This document shows positions 43,769 to 51,949 of a stretch of DNA of 64,000 nucleotides, one piece after another; position 1 is the first letter of the stretch; each line of letters begins with the position of its first letter. The stretch is from Peptoniphilus phoceensis (lineage in GTDB: Bacteria; Bacillota; Clostridia; Tissierellales; Peptoniphilaceae): positions 186,001-250,000 of the forward strand of contig NZ_LN999809.1 of NCBI RefSeq assembly GCF_001517665.2. Reading direction: 5' to 3'. The translations under genes were made by a program, and so were the position numbers. The notes beneath the pieces are model-generated. The model saw only the letters and a list, made by a program, of their open reading frames with translations, did no database searches and was not told the DNA's origin.

Positions 43769-44428
43769 TTAATAAGTTGAAATATAATCCTTCATGGATT
43801 CAAATTTTTTGTCCCCAATGCCAGGGACATTTTTTATATCCTCAATAGAAGAGAAAGAATTATTATTTCTGTAATCAATAATCTTTTCAGCAGTTTTTTC
43901 TCCAACACCAGGTATTTTTTGCAAGTCACTTGCATCAGCTGAGTTAATATTTATTTTTCCAGAGAAATTTCCACTTTCTGATGGACTAGAAACTAGAGAG
44001 GAGATTCCACTTATATTTTCTTCACCAATTTTTGGGACGTAAATTTTCTCTTCATCGTGAAGTTTTGATGCAAGATTAATTCTATCAAGGTCTGCGTCAT
44101 CTCTTGGTCCACCTGCTAATTCAAGAGCGTCAACTATTCTTTTGGAAGAGTTTAATTTTATGATGCCAGGTTTATTTACTGCACCTGAAATATGTACCAT
44201 TATTTCTTCTGTTTCTTTTATTTCATTATTTGCTTTTTCAATTTCAAGTTCATTAGATTTTAGTGAACTCATTTTATTATCATTTGAATCAGAAGTATTT
44301 ATTTTTAGAAGTTCTCTTGTTTCATCGTCATAATTGTTGGAATCATAATATTGGTAACCAATAATTAGGAGCAAACAAAAAATTATTATGTAAGGAATAT
44401 TTTCTTTTTTTAAAAAATTAAAGTTCAT
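43769..44428 (-). CDS. comEA: ComEA-like competence DNA-binding protein
   Basis: A 219-residue membrane-anchored protein: N-terminal helix (about 10-27), a charged linker, an SLBB domain (VHISGAVNKPGIIKLNSSKRIVDALELAGG, about 80-135) and a tandem helix-hairpin-helix DNA-binding domain (ININSADASDLQKIPGVGEKTAEKIIDYR, IKNVPGIGDKKFESMKDYI). This is the Gram-positive ComEA layout, the dsDNA receptor for natural transformation. No comEC is next to it in this window. ATG 44428 (SD GAGTGA) is preferred to the GTG at 44437 that overlaps the SD. Confidence 0.88.
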   Translation of the reverse strand: MNFNFLKKENIPYIIIFCLLLIIGYQYYDSNNYDDETRELLKINTSDSNDNKMSSLKSNELEIEKANNEIKETEEIMVHISGAVNKPGIIKLNSSKRIVDALELAGGPRDDADLDRINLASKLHDEEKIYVPKIGEENISGISSLVSSPSESGNFSGKININSADASDLQKIPGVGEKTAEKIIDYRNNNSFSSIEDIKNVPGIGDKKFESMKDYISTY

Positions 44429-44499
44429 ATAAATCACTCATTTATTAATAAAATTATATTTTCAATATTTTAGTACCCTAAATAGATAATTTTACACAG

Positions 44500-44528
44500 T
44501 TTTCAAATGCTAAAATTTGTGTTATAAT
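44500..44528 (+). promoter_or_regulatory. Promoter of the EF-G-like gene
   Basis: TTTTCA (44500-44505), 17-bp spacer, TATAAT (44523-44528) with an extended TGt just before it. About 50 nt ahead of the start. Confidence 0.7.
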
Positions 44529-44578
44529 TTATTCATCGAAACGATTTCAAAAAAATTTATATATTTAGGAGGAAAACA

Positions 44579-46639
44579 ATGAAAGTTTATACAACAGATA
44601 AGGTAAGAAATCTTGCTCTCGTGGGACATTCTGGCTCCGGAAAAACTAACCTAACAGAGGCTATGTTATTCCAAAGTGGAGCTACAAAAAAACTTGGAAA
44701 TGTTTCTAGCAAGAATACTATCTCTGACTTTTCAAAAGAAGAAAGAGAAAGAGGAACATCAATTGCAACATCAATCATTCCTGTTGAATGGAGAAATTAT
44801 AAAGTAAACATAATAGATACTCCTGGATTTCTTGATTTTGTTGGAGAAGCTCACAGTGCTTTAAGAGCAAGTGAAGCTGCAATAATGGTTATAGATGCTA
44901 CAAAGGGTATAGAAGTTGGAACAGAAAGAACTTGGAAATACGCTGAAAAAATTGGTCTTCCAAGAATTATCTTTATAAATAAAATAGATGGCGAAAATGT
45001 AAACTTCAGAAAATTAATGGATGAACTTGAAGCTGCTTTTGGTAAAAAAGTTATACCTTTCTCAGTTCCTATTGGTGAAGGAGAAAGTTTTGTTGGTGTA
45101 ACAGATGTTATCTTCCAAAAAGGATATAAGTATGTAAATTCTGCACCACAAGAAACTGAACTTAATCACGACCAAGTTAAGGCAACTGAAAGAATGTATG
45201 AAGAAATTGCAGAAGTTGTTGCAGGTTCTGATGAAGTTTTAATGGAAAAATATTTTTCTGGAGAAAAATTTACAAGAGAAGATTTATTAAGAGGAGTTAC
45301 AACAGCTCTTCTTGAAGGTGACGCTGTTCCACTACTTGTTGGATCTGGTGAAAAGGGAATTGGTATAGATATTTTACTTAACACAATTGTAAATTATATG
45401 CCAGCACCAGATGACGAACGTGCACACTTAGGTTTTAGATATAAAGATGGAGAAGACAGAAAAGTTTCTGCAAAAGATCCTTTTGCTGCTGTTGTATTTA
45501 AGACAATTTCTGACCCATTCTTAGGAAAAATTTCAATTTTTAAAGTTATATCTGGCGTATTAAATAAAAACACTCCTATATATAATGTAAATAAAGAAAA
45601 AAGTGAAAAACTTGGCGGTCTTTACGTGATGAGAGGTAAAGAACAAATAGAAGTTGAAGAAATTTATGCAGGAGATATTGGCGCAACTACAAAATTAATG
45701 GATACACTTACTGGTGATACTCTTTGTGACAAAGATCATGTAGTTGAATACAAAAAATTAAAACACCCAACTCCAGTCCTATATTATGCAATAGAACCAA
45801 AGACTAAGGGAGACGAAGAAAAACTTTCTCAATCTCTAAAGAAAATTAGGGATGAAGATCCTACATTTACTATTGAAAGAAATGCTGAAACTAAACAACT
45901 TACTATTGGAGGTCAAGGAAAGGTTCAACTAGATGTAATCCTTGAAAAATTAAAGAATACTTACGGTGTTGAAGTTGAAATAGTTCCTTTCATAATTCCT
46001 TATAGAGAAACAATTAGAAAGACTTCAAGCGTTCAAGGTAAACACAAGAAACAATCTGGTGGAGCAGGTCAATATGGTGATGTTTGGATTAGATTCGAAC
46101 CATCTGAAGAAGACTTTGAATTCGACGAAGAAGTATTTGGTGGAGCTGTTCCTAAGAATTATTTCCCAGCAGTTGAAAAGGGAATTATTGAATCTAAGGA
46201 AAAGGGAGTTTTGGCAGGATATCCTGTTACAAACTTTAAGGCAGTTTTATATGATGGATCTTACCATGATGTTGACTCTAATGAAATGAGTTTTAAACTT
46301 GCTGCTAACCTTGCTTTCAAGAAGGGCATGCAAGAAGCAAGTCCAGTTCTTCTAGAACCTATCATGAAGGTTGAAGTTACAATTCCAGAATCTTATCTTG
46401 GAGATGTAATGGGCGATATGAACAAAAGACGTGGAAGAATCCTTGGTATGGACCAACAAAATGATGGTACTCAAGTTCTAATTGCAGAAGCACCTCAAGC
46501 AGAACTTTTCACTTACCTAATTGATCTTAGATCACTTACTCAAGGTAGGGGAACATTTAACATGGAATTTGTTAGATACGAAGAAGTTCCACAAAATATT
46601 GCTGAAAAAATTATAGAAGAAAGAAAAACTGATAAATAA
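44579..46639 (+). CDS. Elongation factor G-like GTPase (EF-G2 type)
   Basis: A 686-residue translation-factor GTPase with full EF-G domain structure. G1 is GHSGSGKT (16-23) instead of the canonical GHIDAGKT of EF-G, G2 lies in EERERGTSIATS, G3 is DTPGF, G4 is NKID. These variations mark the paralogous EF-G-like/FusB-type group found in many Clostridia in addition to true FusA. Its exact role (translocation under special conditions, recycling or GTP-independent steps) is not known. SD AGGAGG. Single-gene unit. Confidence 0.9.
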   Translation: MKVYTTDKVRNLALVGHSGSGKTNLTEAMLFQSGATKKLGNVSSKNTISDFSKEERERGTSIATSIIPVEWRNYKVNIIDTPGFLDFVGEAHSALRASEAAIMVIDATKGIEVGTERTWKYAEKIGLPRIIFINKIDGENVNFRKLMDELEAAFGKKVIPFSVPIGEGESFVGVTDVIFQKGYKYVNSAPQETELNHDQVKATERMYEEIAEVVAGSDEVLMEKYFSGEKFTREDLLRGVTTALLEGDAVPLLVGSGEKGIGIDILLNTIVNYMPAPDDERAHLGFRYKDGEDRKVSAKDPFAAVVFKTISDPFLGKISIFKVISGVLNKNTPIYNVNKEKSEKLGGLYVMRGKEQIEVEEIYAGDIGATTKLMDTLTGDTLCDKDHVVEYKKLKHPTPVLYYAIEPKTKGDEEKLSQSLKKIRDEDPTFTIERNAETKQLTIGGQGKVQLDVILEKLKNTYGVEVEIVPFIIPYRETIRKTSSVQGKHKKQSGGAGQYGDVWIRFEPSEEDFEFDEEVFGGAVPKNYFPAVEKGIIESKEKGVLAGYPVTNFKAVLYDGSYHDVDSNEMSFKLAANLAFKKGMQEASPVLLEPIMKVEVTIPESYLGDVMGDMNKRRGRILGMDQQNDGTQVLIAEAPQAELFTYLIDLRSLTQGRGTFNMEFVRYEEVPQNIAEKIIEERKTDK

Positions 46640-46647
46640 AATAAATT

Positions 46648-46684
46648 AAAAAAGGGTTGGCATGTAAGAGTGTTCAACCTTTTT
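46648..46684 (+). terminator. Terminator of the EF-G-like gene
   Basis: AAGGGTTG and CAACCTTT (one G-T pair) around a loop of about 15 nt, followed by T6. Confidence 0.8.
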
Positions 46685-46706
46685 TATTATAAAACAATTA
46701 AAGATA

Positions 46707-46735
46707 TTGAAAAGCAACATGAATAGTTTTATAAT
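46707..46735 (+). promoter_or_regulatory. Promoter of the orphan exported protein
   Basis: TTGAAA (46707-46712), 17-bp spacer, perfect TATAAT (46730-46735), 41 nt before the start. Confidence 0.8.
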
Positions 46736-46775
46736 TTAGTTAGGTAACATTATATCCTATAGAAAGGGGATAAAA

Positions 46776-47258
46776 ATGAAGACAAAAAAAATTGTATTAA
46801 TTTTAATATCTTTGACTCTAGTGTCAATTATGTGTGGGTTTTCTTTTTTTAATTCTAAAAAAGAAAACTATGATTTTCATATTGATGTTTGTGATGAAAA
46901 ACCAAATTATGAAAAAATTATTAAGGACTTAACTTATGATAGTGTGTATAAGTATAAGCTAAAAGAAGTTATAGTAAGTAACAAGATTATGGAAGAACAG
47001 GGTTTTAAATTTACAACAAATAAAGATTCGGATTATTTATTAATATTTTCTAATGAAGATAATGAGGATGCACGTATAGCAGTAAGAGTTACTGATATGA
47101 GTTTGAGAATTTCTAGTTCGAAAAAACGTAGTAGTTATATACTTATTACTGATACAAAAAATTCAAAAAAAGATTTAGATTTCTCTTCTAAAAGTGGTAT
47201 TCCAAAAGGAACATTTTCTATTTTAGAACTAGAACGAGAAAAAGTCATAAATAAGTAA
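46776..47258 (+). CDS. Orphan exported or membrane-anchored protein
   Basis: A 160-residue protein with an N-terminal hydrophobic helix (about 6-26) followed by a small domain rich in Asp, Lys and Ser. The sequence VSIMCG lacks the small residue needed at -1 of a lipobox, so it is probably a signal anchor or cleaved signal rather than a lipoprotein. No family recognised. SD AAGGGGAT before the ATG. It is a single gene with its own good promoter and a terminator. Confidence 0.7.
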   Translation: MKTKKIVLILISLTLVSIMCGFSFFNSKKENYDFHIDVCDEKPNYEKIIKDLTYDSVYKYKLKEVIVSNKIMEEQGFKFTTNKDSDYLLIFSNEDNEDARIAVRVTDMSLRISSSKKRSSYILITDTKNSKKDLDFSSKSGIPKGTFSILELEREKVINK

Positions 47259-47282
47259 AAAAAAGAATTAAATATCTCTAAG

Positions 47283-47318
47283 ATATCTGTTGGTGAGTTA
47301 AATCCCAACAGATATTTT
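47283..47318 (+). terminator. Terminator after the orphan exported-protein gene
   Basis: A perfect 11-bp stem ATATCTGTTGG / CCAACAGATAT (47283-47293, 47305-47315) followed by four T. Confidence 0.82.
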
Positions 47319-47441
47319 CATTTGAAAAATTTATTAATTATATTAAACAATTCCTTAAATTTTTAATAAAATAATAAAAGTAATTATGCTTTAAAAATAA
47401 CAAAAAAATATAGAAGCTTAAAAGGATACGAAACTAAATAC

Positions 47442-47470
47442 TTTACAAAAAACCTAGTTTATATTAAACT
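47442..47470 (+). promoter_or_regulatory. Candidate promoter of the ctsR operon
   Basis: TTTACA (47442-47447), 17-bp spacer and TAAACT (47465-47470). The -10 lies in the 19-bp palindrome CTAGTTTATATTAAACTAG at 47454-47472. Confidence 0.5.
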
Positions 47471-47472
47471 AG
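47454..47472. promoter_or_regulatory. 19-bp palindrome at the ctsR promoter
   Basis: CTAGTTTA-TAT-TAAACTAG, 8-bp perfect arms with a 3-bp centre. It overlaps the probable -10 region and is distinct from the CtsR direct repeats that follow. Confidence 0.55.
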
Positions 47473-47476
47473 AGAT

Positions 47477-47526
47477 AGTAAAAGATAGTCAGACTTACTC
47501 TGATTTAAAAGACAAAGATAGTCAAA
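47477..47526 (+). promoter_or_regulatory. Tandem CtsR-type operators
   Basis: Two direct-repeat boxes with the CtsR layout RGTCAAA-NAN-RGTCAAA: AGACAAA-GAT-AGTCAAA at 47510-47526 (one mismatch) and a weaker AGTAAAA-GAT-AGTCAGA at 47477-47493 (two mismatches). They are 33 bp apart, about three helical turns, and lie between the promoter and ctsR. The second overlaps the SD region of ctsR. Confidence 0.8.
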
Positions 47527-47537
47527 GGAATGATACT

Positions 47538-47990
47538 ATGGCAAAATTATCCAATTCCATCGAAGAATTTTTAAATGAACTTATTTATGAATCTGGTGGA
47601 GCTCTTGAGATACAAAGATCAAAAATTTCAGACCAATTTAATTGTGCTCCTTCACAAATTAATTACGTCTTGACAACTAGATTTACACCCTTTAAGGGTT
47701 ATTATGTTGAGTCAAGACGTGGCGGAGGAGGCTATATAAGAATAGTCAAAGTTAAGTTGGAGGATGATGAAGATACACTCAATACTTTTTTAAATTTTAT
47801 AGGTGATTCTATTACAAAAAATAATTGTGACGATGTTTTGAAAGAACTTGTAAGACGTAAAAAAGTTACTAAGAGGGAAATGGAACTCATTAAAGTGAGT
47901 TTGTCTGACAGGTCACTTAGCCAATGCGAAAATAGAAATAAAATAAGGGCAGATTTATTAAAAAATATGCTTCTCGTTATTTTCAGCTAG
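47538..47990 (+). CDS. ctsR: CtsR transcriptional repressor of class III stress genes
   Basis: A 150-residue repressor of clp genes. N-terminal winged helix with the beta-wing SRRGGGGYIRIVKV, which contacts DNA and holds the Arg that is phosphorylated in Bacillus; C-terminal dimerisation domain (RREMELIKVSL-like segment). First gene of ctsR-mcsA-mcsB-clpC-radA, preceded by two CtsR-type boxes, so it is autoregulated. Confidence 0.96.
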   Translation: MAKLSNSIEEFLNELIYESGGALEIQRSKISDQFNCAPSQINYVLTTRFTPFKGYYVESRRGGGGYIRIVKVKLEDDEDTLNTFLNFIGDSITKNNCDDVLKELVRRKKVTKREMELIKVSLSDRSLSQCENRNKIRADLLKNMLLVIFS

Positions 47991-48001
47991 GAGGGAAGAA
48001 T

Positions 48002-48514
48002 ATGTTGTGTGACAATTGTAAGGAAAGAGAATCTATAATTTCATATACAAGGATAAAAAATGATGAGGTAGAGGAAGTTCACTTATGCCAAGTTTGTGCA
48101 GAAGAAAAATTTAAAAAGGAGTTTCAGGGTTATCAAAATATAATTCCTCAACTTGAAAATGCTCTAAAAAATATTTTTAAATTTACTGCAAATTCTTATA
48201 AAGATGACGAAGATGATATTAAATGTGAATATTGTGGTAGAAGTTTTAGAGAACTAAAAAACACTGGTATTTTAGGATGTCCAAAATGTTATGATTCTTT
48301 TGGCAGTGAAATTAAGTCTTATTTAAAAGCTTTAAATATAAATTTAAAATATAGGGGAAAAATTCCAAAAAATGCAGAAACTTATATAGTTTATAATAGA
48401 AAACTTGAAGATTTACAAGAAAAGCTAGACCTTGCAGTCAGCTTAGAAGAGTATGAAAAGGCAGCAGAAATTAGAGATGAGATAAAAATTTTAAAGGAAG
48501 ATGCCCATGTCTAA
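48002..48514 (+). CDS. mcsA: McsA zinc-finger protein (activator of McsB)
   Basis: A 170-residue protein with two zinc-binding pairs in the N-terminal half (CDNC...CQVC and CEYC...CPKC) and a UvrB/UvrC-type UVR motif near the C terminus (KLDLAVSLEEYEKAAEIRDEIK). In Bacillus McsA activates the protein-arginine kinase McsB. All eight Cys are present. SD AGGAGGG; the end overlaps the mcsB start by 8 nt. Confidence 0.93.
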   Translation: MLCDNCKERESIISYTRIKNDEVEEVHLCQVCAEEKFKKEFQGYQNIIPQLENALKNIFKFTANSYKDDEDDIKCEYCGRSFRELKNTGILGCPKCYDSFGSEIKSYLKALNINLKYRGKIPKNAETYIVYNRKLEDLQEKLDLAVSLEEYEKAAEIRDEIKILKEDAHV

Positions 48515-49487
48515 TATAATTTTGGGAAATAAGATTAAATTATATAGAAACATTGACAGCAAAAAATTTGTCCAATCAATGACAGATGAAGAGTTAAAGG
48601 ATAATTTGGAATTTCTTCATCCAATAATAAGAGAACTTGGATATGAGAAGATTGATATTGAAAATATGTCTTCCCTCAGAAAGTTAAAATTTGTAGAAGA
48701 AGGAAGACTTGGCAAAAGATTTGTTGAAAGGGAAAACATTGGCTACTATCAAAAAGTAGATGAACCAGATATTTTGTTAAATTCAAGTGAGCACATAGAA
48801 CTTTCGAAATTTTCTAGAACAAAGTCGCTTGATGAACTTTATGAAGAAATTTATGATTTAGAGGGAAAATTGGAAGACAAAATAGATTTTGCCTTTAATC
48901 CAGACTATGGTTATTTAACTTCAAGAGTTTTTAATGCGGGAACTGGATTTAAGCCAATAACATTTATGTATCTTCCAGCTTTAAATTATTTTGGCATAAA
49001 TGAAATAGCAAGAGGTCTATCTCGACTTGGTTACACTCTTGGTTCTTATAGGGACAAGTCAAAAAAAGCTCTTGCAAGTATTTACACCCTATCCTTTGAA
49101 TCAACTTTAACTGAAGATGAAAAATCTTATGTGGAAAAATTAAAACTAATCACTGATGAAATTGCTGATGTTGAATTGGAAAATAGAAAAAAACTTTATT
49201 TAGATAATATTATTAGCCTAGAAGATATGGTTAATAGGTCCTATGGACTTCTTGCAAATGCAAGATTGTTGTCGGAAGAAGAGATGATGCAGTCCATGAG
49301 CATGATTAATCTTGGAATTGAACTTTCAATTTTAAAAGCAAATAGGGAATTTGACTTTTATAAAGAGATTATGAAACTTAGAAATGGACATTTACAAATT
49401 GAGAGAGGATCAATTCTTGACCTTAAATCTAGAGATATTTTAAGGGCAAATAAATCGAGAGCTCTCATGAAGGAGGTTTTCAAATGA
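48507..49487 (+). CDS. mcsB: McsB-like protein with degenerate arginine-kinase active site
   Basis: By position and overall similarity this is McsB, the protein-arginine kinase that marks proteins for ClpC. The 326 residues align through NIILGNKIKLYRN, DFAFNPDYGYLTS, LPALNYF and MVNRSYGLLANARLLS. Key catalytic positions differ from Bacillus McsB (from memory): the NEEDHIRI segment reads NSSEHIEL (92-99), so both Glu and the Arg are gone; the CPTNVGTG signature reads RVFNAGTG with Arg140 in place of Cys167; the ATP-binding SSRIRLARN is GNKIKLYRN. The C-terminal phosphoarginine-binding motif RDxxRA is kept (RDILRA, 309-314). Probably catalytically dead. ATG 48507 chosen (8 nt from AAAGGA) over 48501. 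Confidence 0.88.
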   Translation: MSNIILGNKIKLYRNIDSKKFVQSMTDEELKDNLEFLHPIIRELGYEKIDIENMSSLRKLKFVEEGRLGKRFVERENIGYYQKVDEPDILLNSSEHIELSKFSRTKSLDELYEEIYDLEGKLEDKIDFAFNPDYGYLTSRVFNAGTGFKPITFMYLPALNYFGINEIARGLSRLGYTLGSYRDKSKKALASIYTLSFESTLTEDEKSYVEKLKLITDEIADVELENRKKLYLDNIISLEDMVNRSYGLLANARLLSEEEMMQSMSMINLGIELSILKANREFDFYKEIMKLRNGHLQIERGSILDLKSRDILRANKSRALMKEVFK

Positions 49488-51949
49488 GTATGTTTGGAAG
49501 ATTTAGTGAAAAATCACAAAAAGCTATTCTCTTTGCTCAACAAGAAGCAAGGGAACAAAAACATTCATATATAGGATCAGAACACATACTTCTTGGGATT
49601 TTAAGAGAAGGTACAGATACAGGTGCTCATATCCTTTCAAAACTCGGTATAGATTATAAAAAAGCAAAGGAAACTACACTTGATATTGTAAGTCAAGGAC
49701 AAGGTCCTGTCGTTTCAAGCATTGCTTACACTCCAAGGACAAAAAGAATTTTTGAACTTGCCTTTGAGATTTCAAGAGAAATGGGAGAAAACACAGTTTC
49801 TACAGAACATCTTTTACTTGGAATTTTAAGAGAAGGTCAAGGTGTTGCAATCTTAGTTTTAAAAAGACTTGGAATAGATATTATGAGTCTTGAAAATGAT
49901 ATTTTAAATAATATGGAAGATTATGAAGATTATGAAGATGGAAGAGAAGTTCCTTCTGAAGCCTTGGACAAATATACAACTAATTTAAATAAAAAAGCAG
50001 AAGAAGGAAAAATTGATCCAGTTATAGGAAGAGAAAAAGAAATAAAAAGAGTAATTCAAGTTCTATCTCGTAGGACAAAAAATAATCCTGTCCTAATTGG
50101 AGAACCTGGAGTTGGTAAGACTGCCATTGCTGAAGGACTTGCAGCAGAGATTGTAGCAGGAAATGTGCCAGAACTTATGAAGGATAAAATCATTTTAACT
50201 CTGGACATTTCACAGCTTATTGCTGGAGCAAAGTATAGAGGAGACTTTGAAGAAAGGCTTAAAAATGTAACTAATGAAGCAAGCAAAAATAAAAATATTA
50301 TTTTATTTATAGATGAAATGCACGTTATAATTGGTGCAGGTTCAGCTGAAGGTTCTCTTGATGCTTCAAATATTTTAAAGCCAATGTTAACAAAGTCAGT
50401 TCTTCAAATTATTGGAGCTACAACAATTTCTGAATATAGACAAAAAATTGAAAAAGATTCTGCTTTTGAAAGAAGACTAATGCCAATTATGGTAGATGAA
50501 CCAAGTACTGAAGATTCAATAGAAATTTTAAAGGGTCTTAAAAATATTTATGAAGACCATCACAATGTCCTTATTCCAGATGAGAGTATTGAAGCTGCAG
50601 TCAAATATTCTGACAGGTATTTAAATGACAGGTTCTTGCCAGATAAGGCAATAGATTTAATTGATGAAGCAAGTTCAAAGTTAAAGATTGAATCTTACAA
50701 GATTCCTGATTTTGAAGAAAAGTATAAATTAGAGCTTGAAGAAATTGAAGAAAAGAAAAATCAAGCCGTTAAGGATCAAGATTATGAACTTGCAGCAAAT
50801 CTTAGGGATGAACAAAAGAAACTTGAAGATGAATATAAAAAAAGCTGGGATGACTTTAAGAAAAAGGAATCAAAAAAAGAAGTAAGTCCAGAACTTATTG
50901 CTCATATAGTTTCTGAATGGTCAAAAGTTCCTGTGACTGAAATGACAGAAGAAGAAACTGAAAAGTTAAGAGATTTAGATGAAAAATTAAAAGAAGATGT
51001 CAAGGGACAAGATGAAGCCGTTAAATCACTTTCTAAGGCAATAAAGAGGTCTAGAATTGGACTAAAGGATCCAAATAAACCAATAGGTTCCTTTATTTTT
51101 GTAGGTCCAACTGGTGTTGGTAAGACTTATCTTGCAAAGAGTCTTGCTAAAAACTTATTTGGTAAAGAAGAAAATATGATTAGGTTTGACATGTCTGAAT
51201 ATATGGAAAAGTTCACTGTCTCAAGACTTGTGGGTTCTCCTCCAGGATATGTTGGATATGATGAAGGTGGCGAACTAACTGAAGCAGTTAGGACTCATCC
51301 TTATTCAGTAATTCTATTAGATGAAATAGAAAAATCTCATCCTGATATTTTTAATATTTTATTGCAAATTCTTGATGAAGGAAGACTCACTGATTCTAAG
51401 GGAAGGACTGTAAATTTCAAGGACACAGTTATAATTATGACTTCAAATGCAGGGGCAAATCTTCTTGCAAAAAATTCAGTTCTTGGATTTTCAACATCAG
51501 AGGATTCTGAAAAGAAAAGTGAATTTGAAAAAATGAAGGGCATTATTAATGATTCTTTAAAAGAAAAATTTAGACCAGAATTTTTGAATAGAGTTGATGA
51601 TGTTGTAATATTTAAGGCTCTTGAAAAAACTGAAATTAAAGATATTGTTAAAAATATGCTTGATATTTTAAGCCTTAGACTTTTAGATATGGGAATAAAG
51701 GCAACTTATACCGATAAACTTATTAATTTCCTAGTTGATGAAGGATATGACAAGGTATTTGGTGCTAGACCTCTTCAAAGAACCATTACAAAATTAATTG
51801 AAGACAAGATTGCTGACGAATTTTTAGATGGTAAAATAAAAGAGGGCGACGAAATATCTGTAGATGTTAAGTACAAGAAGATTCAGATAAAAAAAGTAAA
51901 GAAAACAAAAAAGGCGAAAGATGAAAAAGAAAATAGTCTATCAATGTAA
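49484..51949 (+). CDS. clpC: ATP-dependent Clp protease ATP-binding subunit ClpC
   Basis: Hexameric AAA+ unfoldase that feeds ClpP. 821 residues: two Clp_N repeats (about 1-150: FSEKSQKAILFAQQEAREQKHSYIGSEHILLGILREG), AAA1 with GEPGVGKTAI, a middle domain with a UVR motif (KNQAVKDQDYELAANLRDEQKKLED), AAA2 with GPTGVGKTYLAKSL, and the D2-small domain. The ATG overlaps the mcsB stop by 4 nt, with the SD GGAGG upstream. The middle domain suits adaptor control by McsB or MecA. Confidence 0.97.
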   Translation: MSMFGRFSEKSQKAILFAQQEAREQKHSYIGSEHILLGILREGTDTGAHILSKLGIDYKKAKETTLDIVSQGQGPVVSSIAYTPRTKRIFELAFEISREMGENTVSTEHLLLGILREGQGVAILVLKRLGIDIMSLENDILNNMEDYEDYEDGREVPSEALDKYTTNLNKKAEEGKIDPVIGREKEIKRVIQVLSRRTKNNPVLIGEPGVGKTAIAEGLAAEIVAGNVPELMKDKIILTLDISQLIAGAKYRGDFEERLKNVTNEASKNKNIILFIDEMHVIIGAGSAEGSLDASNILKPMLTKSVLQIIGATTISEYRQKIEKDSAFERRLMPIMVDEPSTEDSIEILKGLKNIYEDHHNVLIPDESIEAAVKYSDRYLNDRFLPDKAIDLIDEASSKLKIESYKIPDFEEKYKLELEEIEEKKNQAVKDQDYELAANLRDEQKKLEDEYKKSWDDFKKKESKKEVSPELIAHIVSEWSKVPVTEMTEEETEKLRDLDEKLKEDVKGQDEAVKSLSKAIKRSRIGLKDPNKPIGSFIFVGPTGVGKTYLAKSLAKNLFGKEENMIRFDMSEYMEKFTVSRLVGSPPGYVGYDEGGELTEAVRTHPYSVILLDEIEKSHPDIFNILLQILDEGRLTDSKGRTVNFKDTVIIMTSNAGANLLAKNSVLGFSTSEDSEKKSEFEKMKGIINDSLKEKFRPEFLNRVDDVVIFKALEKTEIKDIVKNMLDILSLRLLDMGIKATYTDKLINFLVDEGYDKVFGARPLQRTITKLIEDKIADEFLDGKIKEGDEISVDVKYKKIQIKKVKKTKKAKDEKENSLSM

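Noticed and set aside
46753-46772. TATCC...GGATA before the orphan exported protein as a third copy of the shared operator
   Set aside because: The arms are only 5 bp and the centre is 10 bp, unlike the 7-4-7 arrangement at 10137; it also overlaps the SD.
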